Shown here: in pieces, positions 44,812 to 53,700 of the stretch
How the letters are laid out: the number at the start of each line of letters is the position of its first letter
Numbering within the stretch: position 1 is the first letter of the stretch
From: Klenkia taihuensis
GTDB lineage: Bacteria > Actinomycetota > Actinomycetes > Mycobacteriales > Geodermatophilaceae
Direction of reading: 5' to 3'
Length of the DNA stretch: 64,000 nt
Assembly (NCBI RefSeq): GCF_900112525.1
Contig: NZ_FOMD01000002.1
Location: forward strand, 558,001 to 622,000
Made by a program: the position numbers and the translations under genes
The notes under the pieces: model-generated
The model's input: the letters and a program-made list of their open reading frames with translations, nothing else
Database searches by the model: none
Told to the model about the DNA's origin: nothing

Positions 44812-44873
44812 ACCGGTCAGGGACCCGCTGTGCACGCAGGCTCACCGTGCGTGCACCCGTGTGGGTGACCGGT
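44812..44873. repeat. nested inverted repeat between paralogue 3 and the cytidylyltransferase gene
   Basis: Inner arms GTGCACGCA (44830-44838) and TGCGTGCAC (44848-44856), outer arms ACCGGTCA (44812-44819) and TGACCGGT (44866-44873), all perfect. It lies just downstream of the cytidylyltransferase stop on the minus strand. It could fold as a two-tier hairpin (terminator or processing site) or serve as an operator for paralogue 3-ugd. Confidence 0.55.
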
Positions 44874-44887
44874 CCGTCCCACCCGCC

Positions 44888-45349
44888 TCAGGAGGTCAGC
44901 GCGCGGGCGACCCGGCCGATCGGCTCCGGGGCGTCGATGGCGTCCAGCGCCCGCCGCAGGATCGTGCTCGAGGTGTGCATCGTGTAGGGGAAGTAGTGCA
45001 CCCGGACGCCGACCGCGGCGAAGTCGGCCTCGAGCCGGTCGCCCTTCTCGGTGCCGCGCCAGTCGTCGCCCTTGAAGATGACGTCGAAGCCGCCGACCTG
45101 CCGCCAGGTCTCGACCTTGTCCGGGACGACCTCGGCGTGCACCTGGTCCACGAAGCGCAGGGCCCCGACGATCTCCATGCGCTCGGCGAGCGGGATCACC
45201 GGCAGCCGGCCCTTGGTCTGCTCCAGCACCTCGTCGGCGACGACCCCGGCGATGAGGTGGTCGCAGTGCTCGGCCGCGTGGCGCAGCACGTTGAGGTGGC
45301 CGATGTGGAACAGGTCGTAGGCGCCGGGCGCGTACCCGATGACGGGCAA
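44888..45349 (-). CDS. nucleotidyltransferase, glycerol-3-phosphate cytidylyltransferase-like
   Basis: Cytosolic cytidylyltransferase-type enzyme of 153 residues (TagD/GCT class) making a CDP- or ADP-alcohol from a phosphorylated polyol. The nucleotide-binding motif GAYDLFHIGHLNVLRHA (HxGH) is at residues 8-24, and the second family motif is TMHTSSTILRRAL in place of ISTTxIK. The likely start is the TTG at 45349: GGAGG lies 7 nt upstream and the next residues PVIGYAPGAYDLFH match the family N-terminus. The substrate is unproven. A CDP-alcohol phosphotransferase is encoded at 60874, in the same polysaccharide locus. Confidence 0.88.
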   Translation of the reverse strand: MPVIGYAPGAYDLFHIGHLNVLRHAAEHCDHLIAGVVADEVLEQTKGRLPVIPLAERMEIVGALRFVDQVHAEVVPDKVETWRQVGGFDVIFKGDDWRGTEKGDRLEADFAAVGVRVHYFPYTMHTSSTILRRALDAIDAPEPIGRVARALTS

Positions 45350-45399
45350 GGGATCCTCCAGGGCTTCAGGTGGAGCGTGGACAGCGTAGGCGACGACGA

Positions 45400-45412
45400 C
45401 CACTCTGCGTAG
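45400..45412 (-). promoter_or_regulatory. BldD-box-like motif upstream of the cytidylyltransferase
   Basis: Minus strand CTACGCAGAGTGG, 51 nt before the TTG start. The AC-nC-A-Gn-GT core matches the BldD consensus (tnACncWgnGTnA) at all core positions. Three more copies occur in the locus. Confidence 0.55.
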
Positions 45413-45485
45413 TGCTCGGCGGTGGCGCTCGAGAGGTCACCCGGAAGAGTTGCCTGCTCAGAAGACGGGCGCCGTCACGAGACGA

Positions 45486-45498
45486 CCACCGAGAGTGA
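45486..45498 (+). promoter_or_regulatory. BldD-box-like motif upstream of the Wzz-Wzy-GT operon
   Basis: Plus strand CCACCGAGAGTGA, 162 nt before the Wzz-like start. It keeps AC, AG, GT and the final A of the BldD consensus but has G where C is expected at the sixth position. Confidence 0.45.
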
Positions 45499-45659
45499 GC
45501 CGGAGTCTGGCACCATCGACGCGGGCGCGGGGAGTCCTCTCCCCCGAACGGGTGGCCGACTCCTGCTCCAGGGGGTCCACGGACGGCTTCCCGCCGTAGT
45601 TTCCAGAACCGGACGTGGCCGATGGGTCACGGGGAGTCGATCGTCACGGAGGACCGAGG

Positions 45660-47108
45660 GTGGAGCTGCGCGAGTACGCCGCGGTGGTGGGACGGCGCTG
45701 GCGCTGGTTGGCGGCGTGCCTGCTGGCCTGCCTGCTGGTCGCCCTGGCCGCTGCGTTGCTGACCCCGAGGACGTGGACGGCGCAGACGCAGGTCTTCGTC
45801 TCCAGCACCACCGAGAGCACCAGCCCCCAGTTCCTGCAGCAGCGGGTGAAGAGCTACCCCGACATCGCCAGCAGCGCCGAGGTGCTCGACCCGGTCCGCG
45901 ACACCCTGGGCCTGGACATGTCCCTGGCGCAGCTGCGCGCCGCCGTCGGCGCCGAGAACCCGGTCGACACCTCGCAGATCAACATCGCCGTCACCCTGCG
46001 GGACCCGCAGCAGGCCGCCGACGTCGCCGACGCCGTGGCCGAGGAGTTCAGCTCGGCCGTGGAGCGGCTGGAGACCACCGGCTCGGGCAGCAGCCCGGTC
46101 ACCCTCACCGTCACGAACCCGGCGACGGTGCCGTCCGCGCCGACCAGCCCGCAGATCCCCCTGCTGCTGGCCCTGGGCCTGGTGTGCGGGCTCGGTCTCG
46201 GCGTCGCCGCGGCCGTCGTCCGCGACCGCTGGGACACCCGGGTGTGGACGCCGGACGACGTCCGCGCCGCCTGGGGGGCCACCGTGCCGGACGTGCTGTC
46301 CACCCGCGGCCGGCGCGAGCCGACCGACCGCGCCGCCCAGGTGCTGGCCCGCCGCATCGAGCGCCGCGCGCAGGACGGCCCCGTCCGGGTCCTCATCGCC
46401 GCCCCCACCGACCGCGGTGCCGCGGCCGTGGCCGAGCTGACCACCGACCTGACCGACGTGCTGACCCGCCGGGGCCTGGCCGTCGAGGGCGCCGACAAGC
46501 CGGCGCCCTCGACCGAGCCCACCGCGACGGCGGAACCCGTCGGGAAGGACACCGAGGCGACGGCCGACCCCACCCCGGCGGCGCGGCGACCCGACGTCGT
46601 GTTCACCACCGTCCCCTCGGACGCGGCCCTGAGCACCTGGCGCGCCGAGGTCGCCGGCAGCGACGGCGTCGTCGTCGTGTGCCCTCCCGGCTCGGCGGAC
46701 CGGGTCGACGTGTTCGAGCTCGGCCAGTTGCTGGACGGCGTCGAGGCCGTCACCGTCGGCGTCGTCTTCGCCGCGCCGGCCCGCCGTGCCCGCCGCCGCG
46801 CCGTCGAGGCGCCCGCCGCCGCACCGGCCGCGACCCCGACGGCCCCGGCCCGGCCGGCGATCGCCCGGCGCCAGGGCACCGAGGGCGCGGGCTGGGCCCG
46901 GCTCACCTCACCCGCCCCGGCTCCCGCCGCCACGACCGGTGAGGACGAGCCGGTGGCCGAGGCCCGGCCTGCCCGTCCGTCGGGCCGGACCGAGCCCACG
47001 CCGATCCGCAGCAACCGGGTGGCCGGGTCCTCGCGCCGGGTGCCGGCGCTGTCGCGGAGGAGCAGCAACCGCGTCACCGTCCGCATCCCGCCCTCGCAGA
47101 ACTGGTGA
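45660..47108 (+). CDS. Wzz/GumC-type polysaccharide co-polymerase with degenerate BY-kinase-like domain
   Basis: Membrane protein of 482 residues controlling polymer chain length or export. The Wzz part (about 1-200) has LREYAAVVGRRWRWLAACLL leading into helix 1, the external domain with YPDIASSAEVLDPV, and helix 2 PLLLALGLVCGLGLGVAAAV. The cytosolic half (about 205-400) resembles a BY-kinase fold, RVLIAAPTDRGAAAVAELTT at the nucleotide-loop position and DVVFTTVPSD and GVVVVCPPGS later, but lacks the Gly-Lys-Thr/Ser of Walker A and a Tyr cluster. It ends in a basic Pro/Arg tail. GTG 45660 has GGAGGACC upstream. Wzy begins within its stop. Confidence 0.88.
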   Translation: MELREYAAVVGRRWRWLAACLLACLLVALAAALLTPRTWTAQTQVFVSSTTESTSPQFLQQRVKSYPDIASSAEVLDPVRDTLGLDMSLAQLRAAVGAENPVDTSQINIAVTLRDPQQAADVADAVAEEFSSAVERLETTGSGSSPVTLTVTNPATVPSAPTSPQIPLLLALGLVCGLGLGVAAAVVRDRWDTRVWTPDDVRAAWGATVPDVLSTRGRREPTDRAAQVLARRIERRAQDGPVRVLIAAPTDRGAAAVAELTTDLTDVLTRRGLAVEGADKPAPSTEPTATAEPVGKDTEATADPTPAARRPDVVFTTVPSDAALSTWRAEVAGSDGVVVVCPPGSADRVDVFELGQLLDGVEAVTVGVVFAAPARRARRRAVEAPAAAPAATPTAPARPAIARRQGTEGAGWARLTSPAPAPAATTGEDEPVAEARPARPSGRTEPTPIRSNRVAGSSRRVPALSRRSSNRVTVRIPPSQNW

Positions 47109-48349
47109 CCGCGACCCCCGCGCTGCTCGCCCGGCCCCGGGCGGCTGCGCTGCTGCCCGTCCTCCTCGTGGTGGTCGGCAGCGTGGCGTGGCGCCGCGGG
47201 GACGTGTTCTCCGGCGGCGTGGACCCGGTGGTGGCGGCCAAGGCGCTGGTCAGCCTGGTCGCGCTCGCGCTGGCCTTCCGGCTGGACCACCGCTCCACCG
47301 CCGGTCGCCGGGTCGGCACCGGCAGCATGTGGGTCCTCGCCGTCGTCCTGGTCGCCTCCGTGCTCGGCGCCCTCGGCCACGGCACGCTCGTGCCCTCGGC
47401 CGTGGTCGCGGTCCGGGTCGCGATCCTGGCGGTGACCGTGCGGCTGCTGGTCCGCGCCCTCGGGCCGGCCACGATGCTGTCGGCGGTCATCTGGGCCTGC
47501 GGCATCGTGGGCGGGGTCGCCGCGGTGAGCGGTGCCCCGTCCGTGCTGGCCGGGGGACGGCTCTTCGGCGGCGTCCCGCCGCTGAACCCGAACGAGATCG
47601 CGCTGCTCGCCGGCGTCGTCGTCCTCGGCGCGGCCTGGCCCACCATGCTCGGCCGCGGCACCCCCCGGCAGGCGGTCGTCGCGCTGGGCGCGCTGGCCGT
47701 GCTGTGGCTGACCGGCTCGCGCACCTCGCTCGCGGTGCTGCTGCTCGCCCTCGCCGTCGCCGCCGTCCGGCTGAGGCGGCCCCAGGTCGGCCTGGTCGTC
47801 GGGCTGGGCGTCGCGGTCACCCTGGGTGCCCTGGTCATCGCCTCCACGAGCGCGGTCAGCTCCTTCGCCGACCGCACCGACGCCTCGGGCAACAGCACCC
47901 TGGACTCCCGGTTCGTCGCCTGGGGCGCGGCCCTGGGCTTCGCGTCGTCGGCCTGGCAGTGGGCCTTCGGCGCCGGCCTCTCGGTGAAGCTCATCCCGGT
48001 CGCCGGCCAGTGGTGGAACGAGCAGCTGCTCGACAGCAGCTGGGTCTCGGTGTTCGTGCAGGCGGGCGTCGTCGGCGGCCTGGTCGCGCTGGGCTGGGTC
48101 GTCGGCGCGGCCCGCGGGCTGCGCCGGATCCCTGCCGCCCTGTGGCCGGTCGCCGCCGGGCTGCTGTTCTTCGTCGTGCTGCGCAGCGTGCTCGAGAGCG
48201 GGTTGTTCGACGCCACCCCGGCGCTGCTCGTGCTGCTGACCGTCTCCCTCGCCGGGGAGCGCGGCACCGCCGACTCCCCTCCCCCGCAGCTGGGCCGCAC
48301 CCTCGCGCCCGGCGCCCTCGACCGTGGACCGGTGCACCTCCGTGGCTGA
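47105..48349 (+). CDS. O-antigen ligase/Wzy-like polymerase
   Basis: Polytopic protein of 414 residues with about ten to twelve helices. The Wzy_C/O-antigen ligase region includes PPLNPNEIALLAGVVVLGAA, the motif LTGSRTSLAVLLLALAVAA, and the long periplasmic loop with DASGNSTLDSRFVAWGAALG and WWNEQLLDSSWVSVFVQAGV. Likely joins repeat units of the exopolysaccharide outside the membrane. GTG start overlaps the Wzz stop by 4 nt; the following glycosyltransferase starts before its end. Confidence 0.88.
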   Translation: MTATPALLARPRAAALLPVLLVVVGSVAWRRGDVFSGGVDPVVAAKALVSLVALALAFRLDHRSTAGRRVGTGSMWVLAVVLVASVLGALGHGTLVPSAVVAVRVAILAVTVRLLVRALGPATMLSAVIWACGIVGGVAAVSGAPSVLAGGRLFGGVPPLNPNEIALLAGVVVLGAAWPTMLGRGTPRQAVVALGALAVLWLTGSRTSLAVLLLALAVAAVRLRRPQVGLVVGLGVAVTLGALVIASTSAVSSFADRTDASGNSTLDSRFVAWGAALGFASSAWQWAFGAGLSVKLIPVAGQWWNEQLLDSSWVSVFVQAGVVGGLVALGWVVGAARGLRRIPAALWPVAAGLLFFVVLRSVLESGLFDATPALLVLLTVSLAGERGTADSPPPQLGRTLAPGALDRGPVHLRG

Positions 48350-49484
48350 TCGACCTCGCCGGGTGCTCGTCGCCCACCCCTCCTCCGACGTGTACGGCTC
48401 GGACCTCCAGCTCGTGGAGAGCATCCACGGCCTGGTCGCCGCGGGCTGGCAGGTCACCGTGACGCTGCCCGCCGACGGCCCGCTCACCGCGCCGCTGCGC
48501 GGGGCCGGGGCCGAGGTCGCCTGGCTGCCGGTCCCCGTGCTGCGCAAGTCGCTGCTGCGGCCCCGCGGCGCGCTGACCCTGGTGCGCGACACCGCGCGCT
48601 GGCTGGGCCCCGCGCGGCGGCTGCTGCGCACCGTGCGGCCGGACGTCGTCTACGTCAACACCGTGACGGTGCCCAGCTGGCTGGCCCTGGCCGCGGCGCT
48701 GCGGGTCCCCGCCCTGGTGCACGTGCACGAGGCGGAGTCCGACCTGCCCCGGTGGCAGCGCTTCGTGCTCAACGCCCCGCTGCTGCTCGCCCGGCGGGTG
48801 GTGGTCAACAGCAACGCGGCCCGGGACACCCTGCTGGACGCCGTCCGCGGCCTCACCGCGCGCACCCGCGTGGTGCACAACGGCATCGCCGGCCCGCCCA
48901 CCGACCCCGAGCCCGCCACCGGCTCCGACGGGCCCGCGACCCTGGTGCTGGTCGGCCGGCTGTCCCCGCGCAAGGGCAGCGACGTCGCCGTCGAGGCCGC
49001 CGCGCTCCTCCGGGAGCGCGGGGTGGACGTGCGGCTGGAGCTGCACGGCAGCGTGTTCCCCGGCTACGAGTGGTTCGAGGACGAGCTGCGCGAGCGGGCG
49101 TCCCGGCCCGACCTCGCCGGGCACGTGGAGCTGGCCGGCTACACGAACCCCACCTGGCCGGTGCTGGCCCGGGCCGACGTCGTGCTGGTGCCCTCGCGCG
49201 CCGAGCCGTTCGGCAACGTCGCGGTGGAGGGCCAGCTCGCCCAGCGCCCGGTCGTCGCCAGCGCCGTGCAGGGCCTGAAGGAGATCGTGCTGGACGGCGA
49301 GACCGGCCGGTCGGTGCCCCCCGGCGACCCGGTCGCCCTGGCCGACGCGGTGCAGCAGCTGCTCGACGACCGCACCGCCGCCGCGGCGCTGGCCGCGGCG
49401 GCCCGGGACCGGGCGGTGGAGCGCTTCGGCGTCGAGCGCTACCGGCGGGCCCTCGTCGAGCAGGTCGACGAGCTCGCCCGCTGA
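48342..49484 (+). CDS. GT4-family glycosyltransferase
   Basis: Cytosolic GT-B retaining glycosyltransferase of 380 residues. N-terminal Rossmann domain: RVLVAHPSSDVYGSDLQLVE. C-terminal domain: LVLVGRLSPRKGSDVAVEAA and the acid-E7-E signature EPFGNVAVE (about 297-305), typical of GT4. GTG 48342 overlaps the wzy stop by 8 nt; a GTG at 48324 would add six residues. Third gene of the Wzz-Wzy-GT unit. Donor and acceptor sugars unknown. Confidence 0.92.
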   Translation: MADRPRRVLVAHPSSDVYGSDLQLVESIHGLVAAGWQVTVTLPADGPLTAPLRGAGAEVAWLPVPVLRKSLLRPRGALTLVRDTARWLGPARRLLRTVRPDVVYVNTVTVPSWLALAAALRVPALVHVHEAESDLPRWQRFVLNAPLLLARRVVVNSNAARDTLLDAVRGLTARTRVVHNGIAGPPTDPEPATGSDGPATLVLVGRLSPRKGSDVAVEAAALLRERGVDVRLELHGSVFPGYEWFEDELRERASRPDLAGHVELAGYTNPTWPVLARADVVLVPSRAEPFGNVAVEGQLAQRPVVASAVQGLKEIVLDGETGRSVPPGDPVALADAVQQLLDDRTAAAALAAAARDRAVERFGVERYRRALVEQVDELAR

Positions 49485-49488
49485 GCCC

Positions 49489-50745
49489 TCAGGCCCGGCT
49501 GCGCGGCACCAGCACCAGCCACCGGACGGCGGCCGCCGCGGCCACCGGGCCGGCGGCCAGCACCGCGGGCGCCCAGTCGGCCGCCCCTGGGCGGAGCACG
49601 ACGAGCAGCAGGACGCCGACCAGCGCCGCCATCTCGACCGCCCGCCAGCCCAGCACCGCCCGCTGCGCACCGTGCACCGACGCCAGGCCGGCGTAGGGCA
49701 GCAGCAGTGCGCCGGTCACCGCGTAGGCGCCCCAGCCGGCGACCGCGGCGGCGGGCACGGCGTAGTCGCCGGCCGACAGCAGCGGGCCCAGCCACGGGAG
49801 CAGCGCGACGGTGGCCAGCACCACGACCGCGATGCCGGCCGCGGCGGCCAGTGCCGCCCGGTCGGCCCGGCGGAGCAGCTCGGCGGCCGGCCGGTGCCGG
49901 GCGCCGGCGAACCACGGCAGCAGGAACGAGCCCAGGCCGGCGACCAGCACCAGGGTGGGCGAGGTGAGCACCCGGGCGGCCTCGACCGGGCCGTAGGCGG
50001 CCGCGCCGGCGGCACCGATGACCACCAGGCGGAGCAGGGTCAGGGTGGCCGGGCGGACGGTCTGCCCGGCCGCGCGCCACGCCCCGAAGGACAGCACGGT
50101 GCCGACGGCGGCGCCGCGCCACGGGCCGGTGGGCCGCTCCCCGCGGGGCACCAGCACGAGGGCGACCGCGCAGGAGACGAGCTGGCCGACGGCGAGCGCG
50201 AGGAACAGGTCGGTGACCTCCAGCGGCCGGCCGGCCCGCAGCGCGACGAGCACCGCGAGCGCGGCCACCGCGCCGGACAGGTCGACGGCGGGCAGCCGCC
50301 AGTACCGGCCGGTGGCCTGCAGCAGCCGGCGCAGCAGGTCCTCCAGCACGAAGGACAGCGTCGCGACACCGACCCAGACGCCGTCCCACGCCGACCCCCA
50401 GCCGGTGAGGACGGCGAGCAGGCCGCCGGCCAGGGCGGTCCCGGCGGCGGTGCCGAGCGCCAGCCGGTGCAGTGCGGCCCGGACGCCGGGGTCGTGCCGG
50501 TCCAGCACGGTGAGCGAGTCGCCGACCAGGCCGCTGGTGACCGCGGTGGCCAGCACGATCGCCCCGTAGACGACGGAGAAGGCGGCCAGCCCCGCCGCGC
50601 CGAGCTCGCGCGCCGCGGCGACCTGGAGGACCAGCCCGGCCAGCGCCAGGGTGCCCTGGCCGACCAGCGCGCCGACCAGCCGGCCGCGCCCCCTGCGGGC
50701 CCGGGGCGCTGCGGTCGGGGGCGCGGACGTGCTCACGCCACCCAC
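49489..50745 (-). CDS. Wzx/MATE-like polysaccharide flippase (putative)
   Basis: Membrane protein of 418 residues with about twelve helices, convergent with the GT4 gene 4 nt away. Features of the MVF/polysaccharide-flippase group: LVGALVGQGTLALAGLVLQV then AARELGAAGLAAFSVVYGAI, Arg/Gly-rich cytoplasmic loops, and the pair VGTVLSFGAWRAAGQTVRPA and YGPVEAARVLTSPTLVLVAG. Its role would be moving lipid-linked repeat units to the outer leaflet for Wzy. Sequence is Ala/Leu-rich, so family choice rests on topology and context. Confidence 0.82.
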   Translation of the reverse strand: MGGVSTSAPPTAAPRARRGRGRLVGALVGQGTLALAGLVLQVAAARELGAAGLAAFSVVYGAIVLATAVTSGLVGDSLTVLDRHDPGVRAALHRLALGTAAGTALAGGLLAVLTGWGSAWDGVWVGVATLSFVLEDLLRRLLQATGRYWRLPAVDLSGAVAALAVLVALRAGRPLEVTDLFLALAVGQLVSCAVALVLVPRGERPTGPWRGAAVGTVLSFGAWRAAGQTVRPATLTLLRLVVIGAAGAAAYGPVEAARVLTSPTLVLVAGLGSFLLPWFAGARHRPAAELLRRADRAALAAAAGIAVVVLATVALLPWLGPLLSAGDYAVPAAAVAGWGAYAVTGALLLPYAGLASVHGAQRAVLGWRAVEMAALVGVLLLVVLRPGAADWAPAVLAAGPVAAAAAVRWLVLVPRSRA

Positions 50746-50752
50746 CCCAGCA

Positions 50753-50779
50753 CGCCGGTGCCCGCGGGGGGCACCGGCG
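50753..50779 (-). terminator. hairpin after the 1,089-aa surface protein gene
   Basis: Perfect 10-bp stem CGCCGGTGCC / GGCACCGGCG with a 7-nt loop, 19 nt past the minus-strand stop codon, between that gene and the flippase gene. Confidence 0.7.
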
Positions 50780-50797
50780 CGCCCGGGTGGTCGCAGG

Positions 50798-53700
50798 TCA
50801 CGCGCCGGCGGTGACCGTGAGCGGGCCGAACCGGACGACGGTCCCGGCGGTGGAGGACCCGGTCAGGTAGGCCGCGAGACCCACCCCGCCCGGGGCCTGC
50901 AGGGCCGCGGTGTCGTCGGTGCGGCTCAGCGACGGGACGTCGGGCCGGGTGGTCCCCGCCGCCCAGACCGTCCCGGTCACCGTGGTGGTGCCCGACCCGG
51001 CGGAGGAGACGTCCAGGGCGAGGGCCTGGCCGGGCACGTAGCCGGTCGCCACGACGACCTCGCTGCCCACGAGGGCCTCGCTGGCCGTCCCCGACAGACG
51101 GGTCACCGCGGCGCGCACGGTTCCGTCGGTGAGGAAACGCAGGCGCACCCGGTACTCCAGGTTCGCCCCCACCCGGCGCGGGGTGACGTACACCGAGGTG
51201 CCACCGCCGGTGGGCGCGGAGGTCAGCGTGACCGTGGTGGAGAGGTCGGCCGAGGGCGCCGAGACCTCACCCAGGTAGGCCGCGGTCAGGTTGCCCGGCG
51301 CGGTGAGGCCGAAGACCGCGGAGCCGCCGTCCACCGACAGCCGGGAGGTGCCGTTGGCCGCCGTCCAGGCGCCGCCGGTGTCCGCCGTCCCCAGGCCACC
51401 GGTGGTGGTGCGGGCGAAGGCGTCGGCGGCGAGGACCCACACCGCTGGCCGGGTGACCGTGACGTCCCGCGACGTGGTGCCGACGGCGCCCCGGTCGTCG
51501 GTGACGGTCAGCGCGACCCGGTAGGTGCCGGGGGCGGCGTAGGCGTGGCTGACCTGCGCGCCGGTGACGGTGCTGCCGTCGCCGAGGTCCCAGCTCCACG
51601 AGACGACCCGGCCGTCGGCGTCGGCGGAGGCACCGGCGTCGAGGGCGGCGGAGAGGTCCGTGGTGGTCGCGGTGAACGCGGCGGTGGGCGCCTGGTTGGG
51701 CAGCGCGGCGCGGCGGTGCGCGGCGACCTGGTCACCGGTCAGCGCGGTCGGGTAGACCGCGACGGCGTCCACGGAGCCGACCAGGTCGGTCCGGCCCGCG
51801 CCGGGCCAGAAGGTGAGCGGCCCGCCGCCGACCTGCCAGTACCCGTTGTAGCTGCCGGCCGTGGTGATCGCGGCGTTGGCCGCGACCTGGGTGCCGTCGA
51901 CCCACAGCACCATCCCGCCGGAGCCGAGGGTGGCCACCACGTGGTGCCAGGCGCCGTCGTTCAGGCCGGCCGCGCTGGACACGGTGCGGCGGGACCCCGA
52001 CGTCACGCCGAAGTACAGCCGGCCCGAGCCGTCGAGGTAGACCTGCCGGTCGTAGGTCAGGTTCGACCCGCTCGAGGAGTTGCCGAAGCCGGCCAGCCGG
52101 CCACCGGTGGTGGAGGTGGTGGAGAACCACAGCTCGAGGGAGAACGTCGAGGGCGCGGCCTTGGCGCCGGCGGAGGCCCCGGCGACCATCCGCGAGGACG
52201 AGGTGCCGTCCAGCCGGAAGGAGCCGCTGGCGTCGTCGGCGACGGCACCGGTGGTCTGCGACCGGACCGCCGAGGGCACGGTCAGCGGCGCGCGGCCGGT
52301 CGCGTCGGGGCTGGTGCCGCCGGTGACGGTGCCCAGCGGCCAGGCCGAGGTGGCGCCGTCGGCGACCACGCGCTCGGTGTAGGGCGAGGGCAGCGGCTCG
52401 GCGCTGACCGTCCCCGAGGTGGCGGGGCTGGTCACCGCGTTGCCGGTCGCGTCGACGGCGCGCACCACGTAGGAGTGGGTGGAGGACGGCGCCTGCCGGC
52501 GGTCGACCAGGGTGACCGTCTGCGGCTTGAAGAACAGCGAGTCCACCGACTGGCTGGCGACCGGGGTGGCGCCGCCGTCGCGGTAGAGCTCGTAGGTGAG
52601 GAACCGGTCGTCGCGGTCGGACGTGGTGGTCAGCGCGACCGACATCGTGCCGGCTCCCGTGGCGGTGACGGTGGGCGCGGCCAGGCTGTCGGCGGCCGGG
52701 CCGACCTTGTTCGGGGCCAGCGACCGGACGGCGAACCGGACCAGACCCTGCTGGCCGGTGCCGTTCACCCGCGGGAACTCACCGCCGTAGACGACGTACT
52801 GCGAGGTGCCGGTGACGCTCCAGCCGGCCTGGCCCTGGCCGGTGACCGTGCCGGGGGTCAGCTGCGGGTACCAGTCCATGACCGCGGGCGCCGGGGCGCC
52901 GCGGAAGTTGCTGTTCCCCCAGGTGCCGGTGCCGACGGTGCCCGCGACCGCCTGCGACAGGGCGGTGCCGAAGCGGCTGACCCGCGGGGTGACCTCGGGG
53001 AAGCCACCGATGTTGCTGCACACGTGGGCGTGGCTGGCCAGGTAGACCGCGCCGCCCATCGGGAAGGTGGAGTACGTGTCGCCCCGGCAGTCGGCGTCCC
53101 AGACCAGCGCGCCGCCGTTGGCCTGCACGGCGATGACGCCCTCGGCGTTGCCGGGACCGGAGAAGTCGTAGGCCGAGAGCCACACGGTGGTGCCGTCGGT
53201 GGTCAGGCTGGTGACGCCGCTGTCGTCGCCCTGGTTGGTGATGCGCTGCCCGATCGCGAAGGGCCGGACGGCGCCGGTGGCGGCGTCGACCGCGCCCACG
53301 CCGCTGGTGGCGGTGCCGTTGATCGAGCCGAACCGGCCGCCGACCACGACCTGGCCGGCGGTCAGCGCCAGCGAGCTGACGGCGGCGCTGGCGGCGGTGC
53401 TGCCGTCGCGGTTGCGGCCCACGCCGGTCGACGGCGCCCAGGGCAGCAGCTGGCCGGCGGTGGAGAACGCGGCCAGCCGCAGGCGCTCGGCGCTGCCGAC
53501 GGCGTTGAAGTCGCCGCCGACGTAGACGGTGTCCGCGGAGACCGCGATGGCCCGCACCGAGGCGGTCACGGCCGGGGCGAACCCGGGGACCAGCGCGCCG
53601 GTGGCCGGGTCGAGCGCGGCGATGCGGCGGCGGGTCTCGCCGTTGACGGAGGTGAAGTCGCCGCCGACGTAGATGCGGGAACCGTCGGGCGAGGCGGTGA

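Larger units (their letters stand above)
45350..45659. promoter_or_regulatory. 310-bp divergent intergenic region of the exopolysaccharide locus
   Basis: Gene-free stretch between the minus-strand cytidylyltransferase and the plus-strand Wzz-like gene. It contains two BldD-box-like motifs, 45400-45412 (toward the left gene) and 45486-45498 (toward the right gene). Clear ribosome sites lie at both ends. No convincing -35/-10 pair or open reading frame of good coding quality is apparent. Confidence 0.6.

Noticed and set aside
45854-48631. Minus-strand open frame of 925 codons across Wzz and Wzy
   Set aside because: No domain or membrane pattern; the plus-strand genes are coupled by stop-start overlaps and match Wzz/Wzy features.
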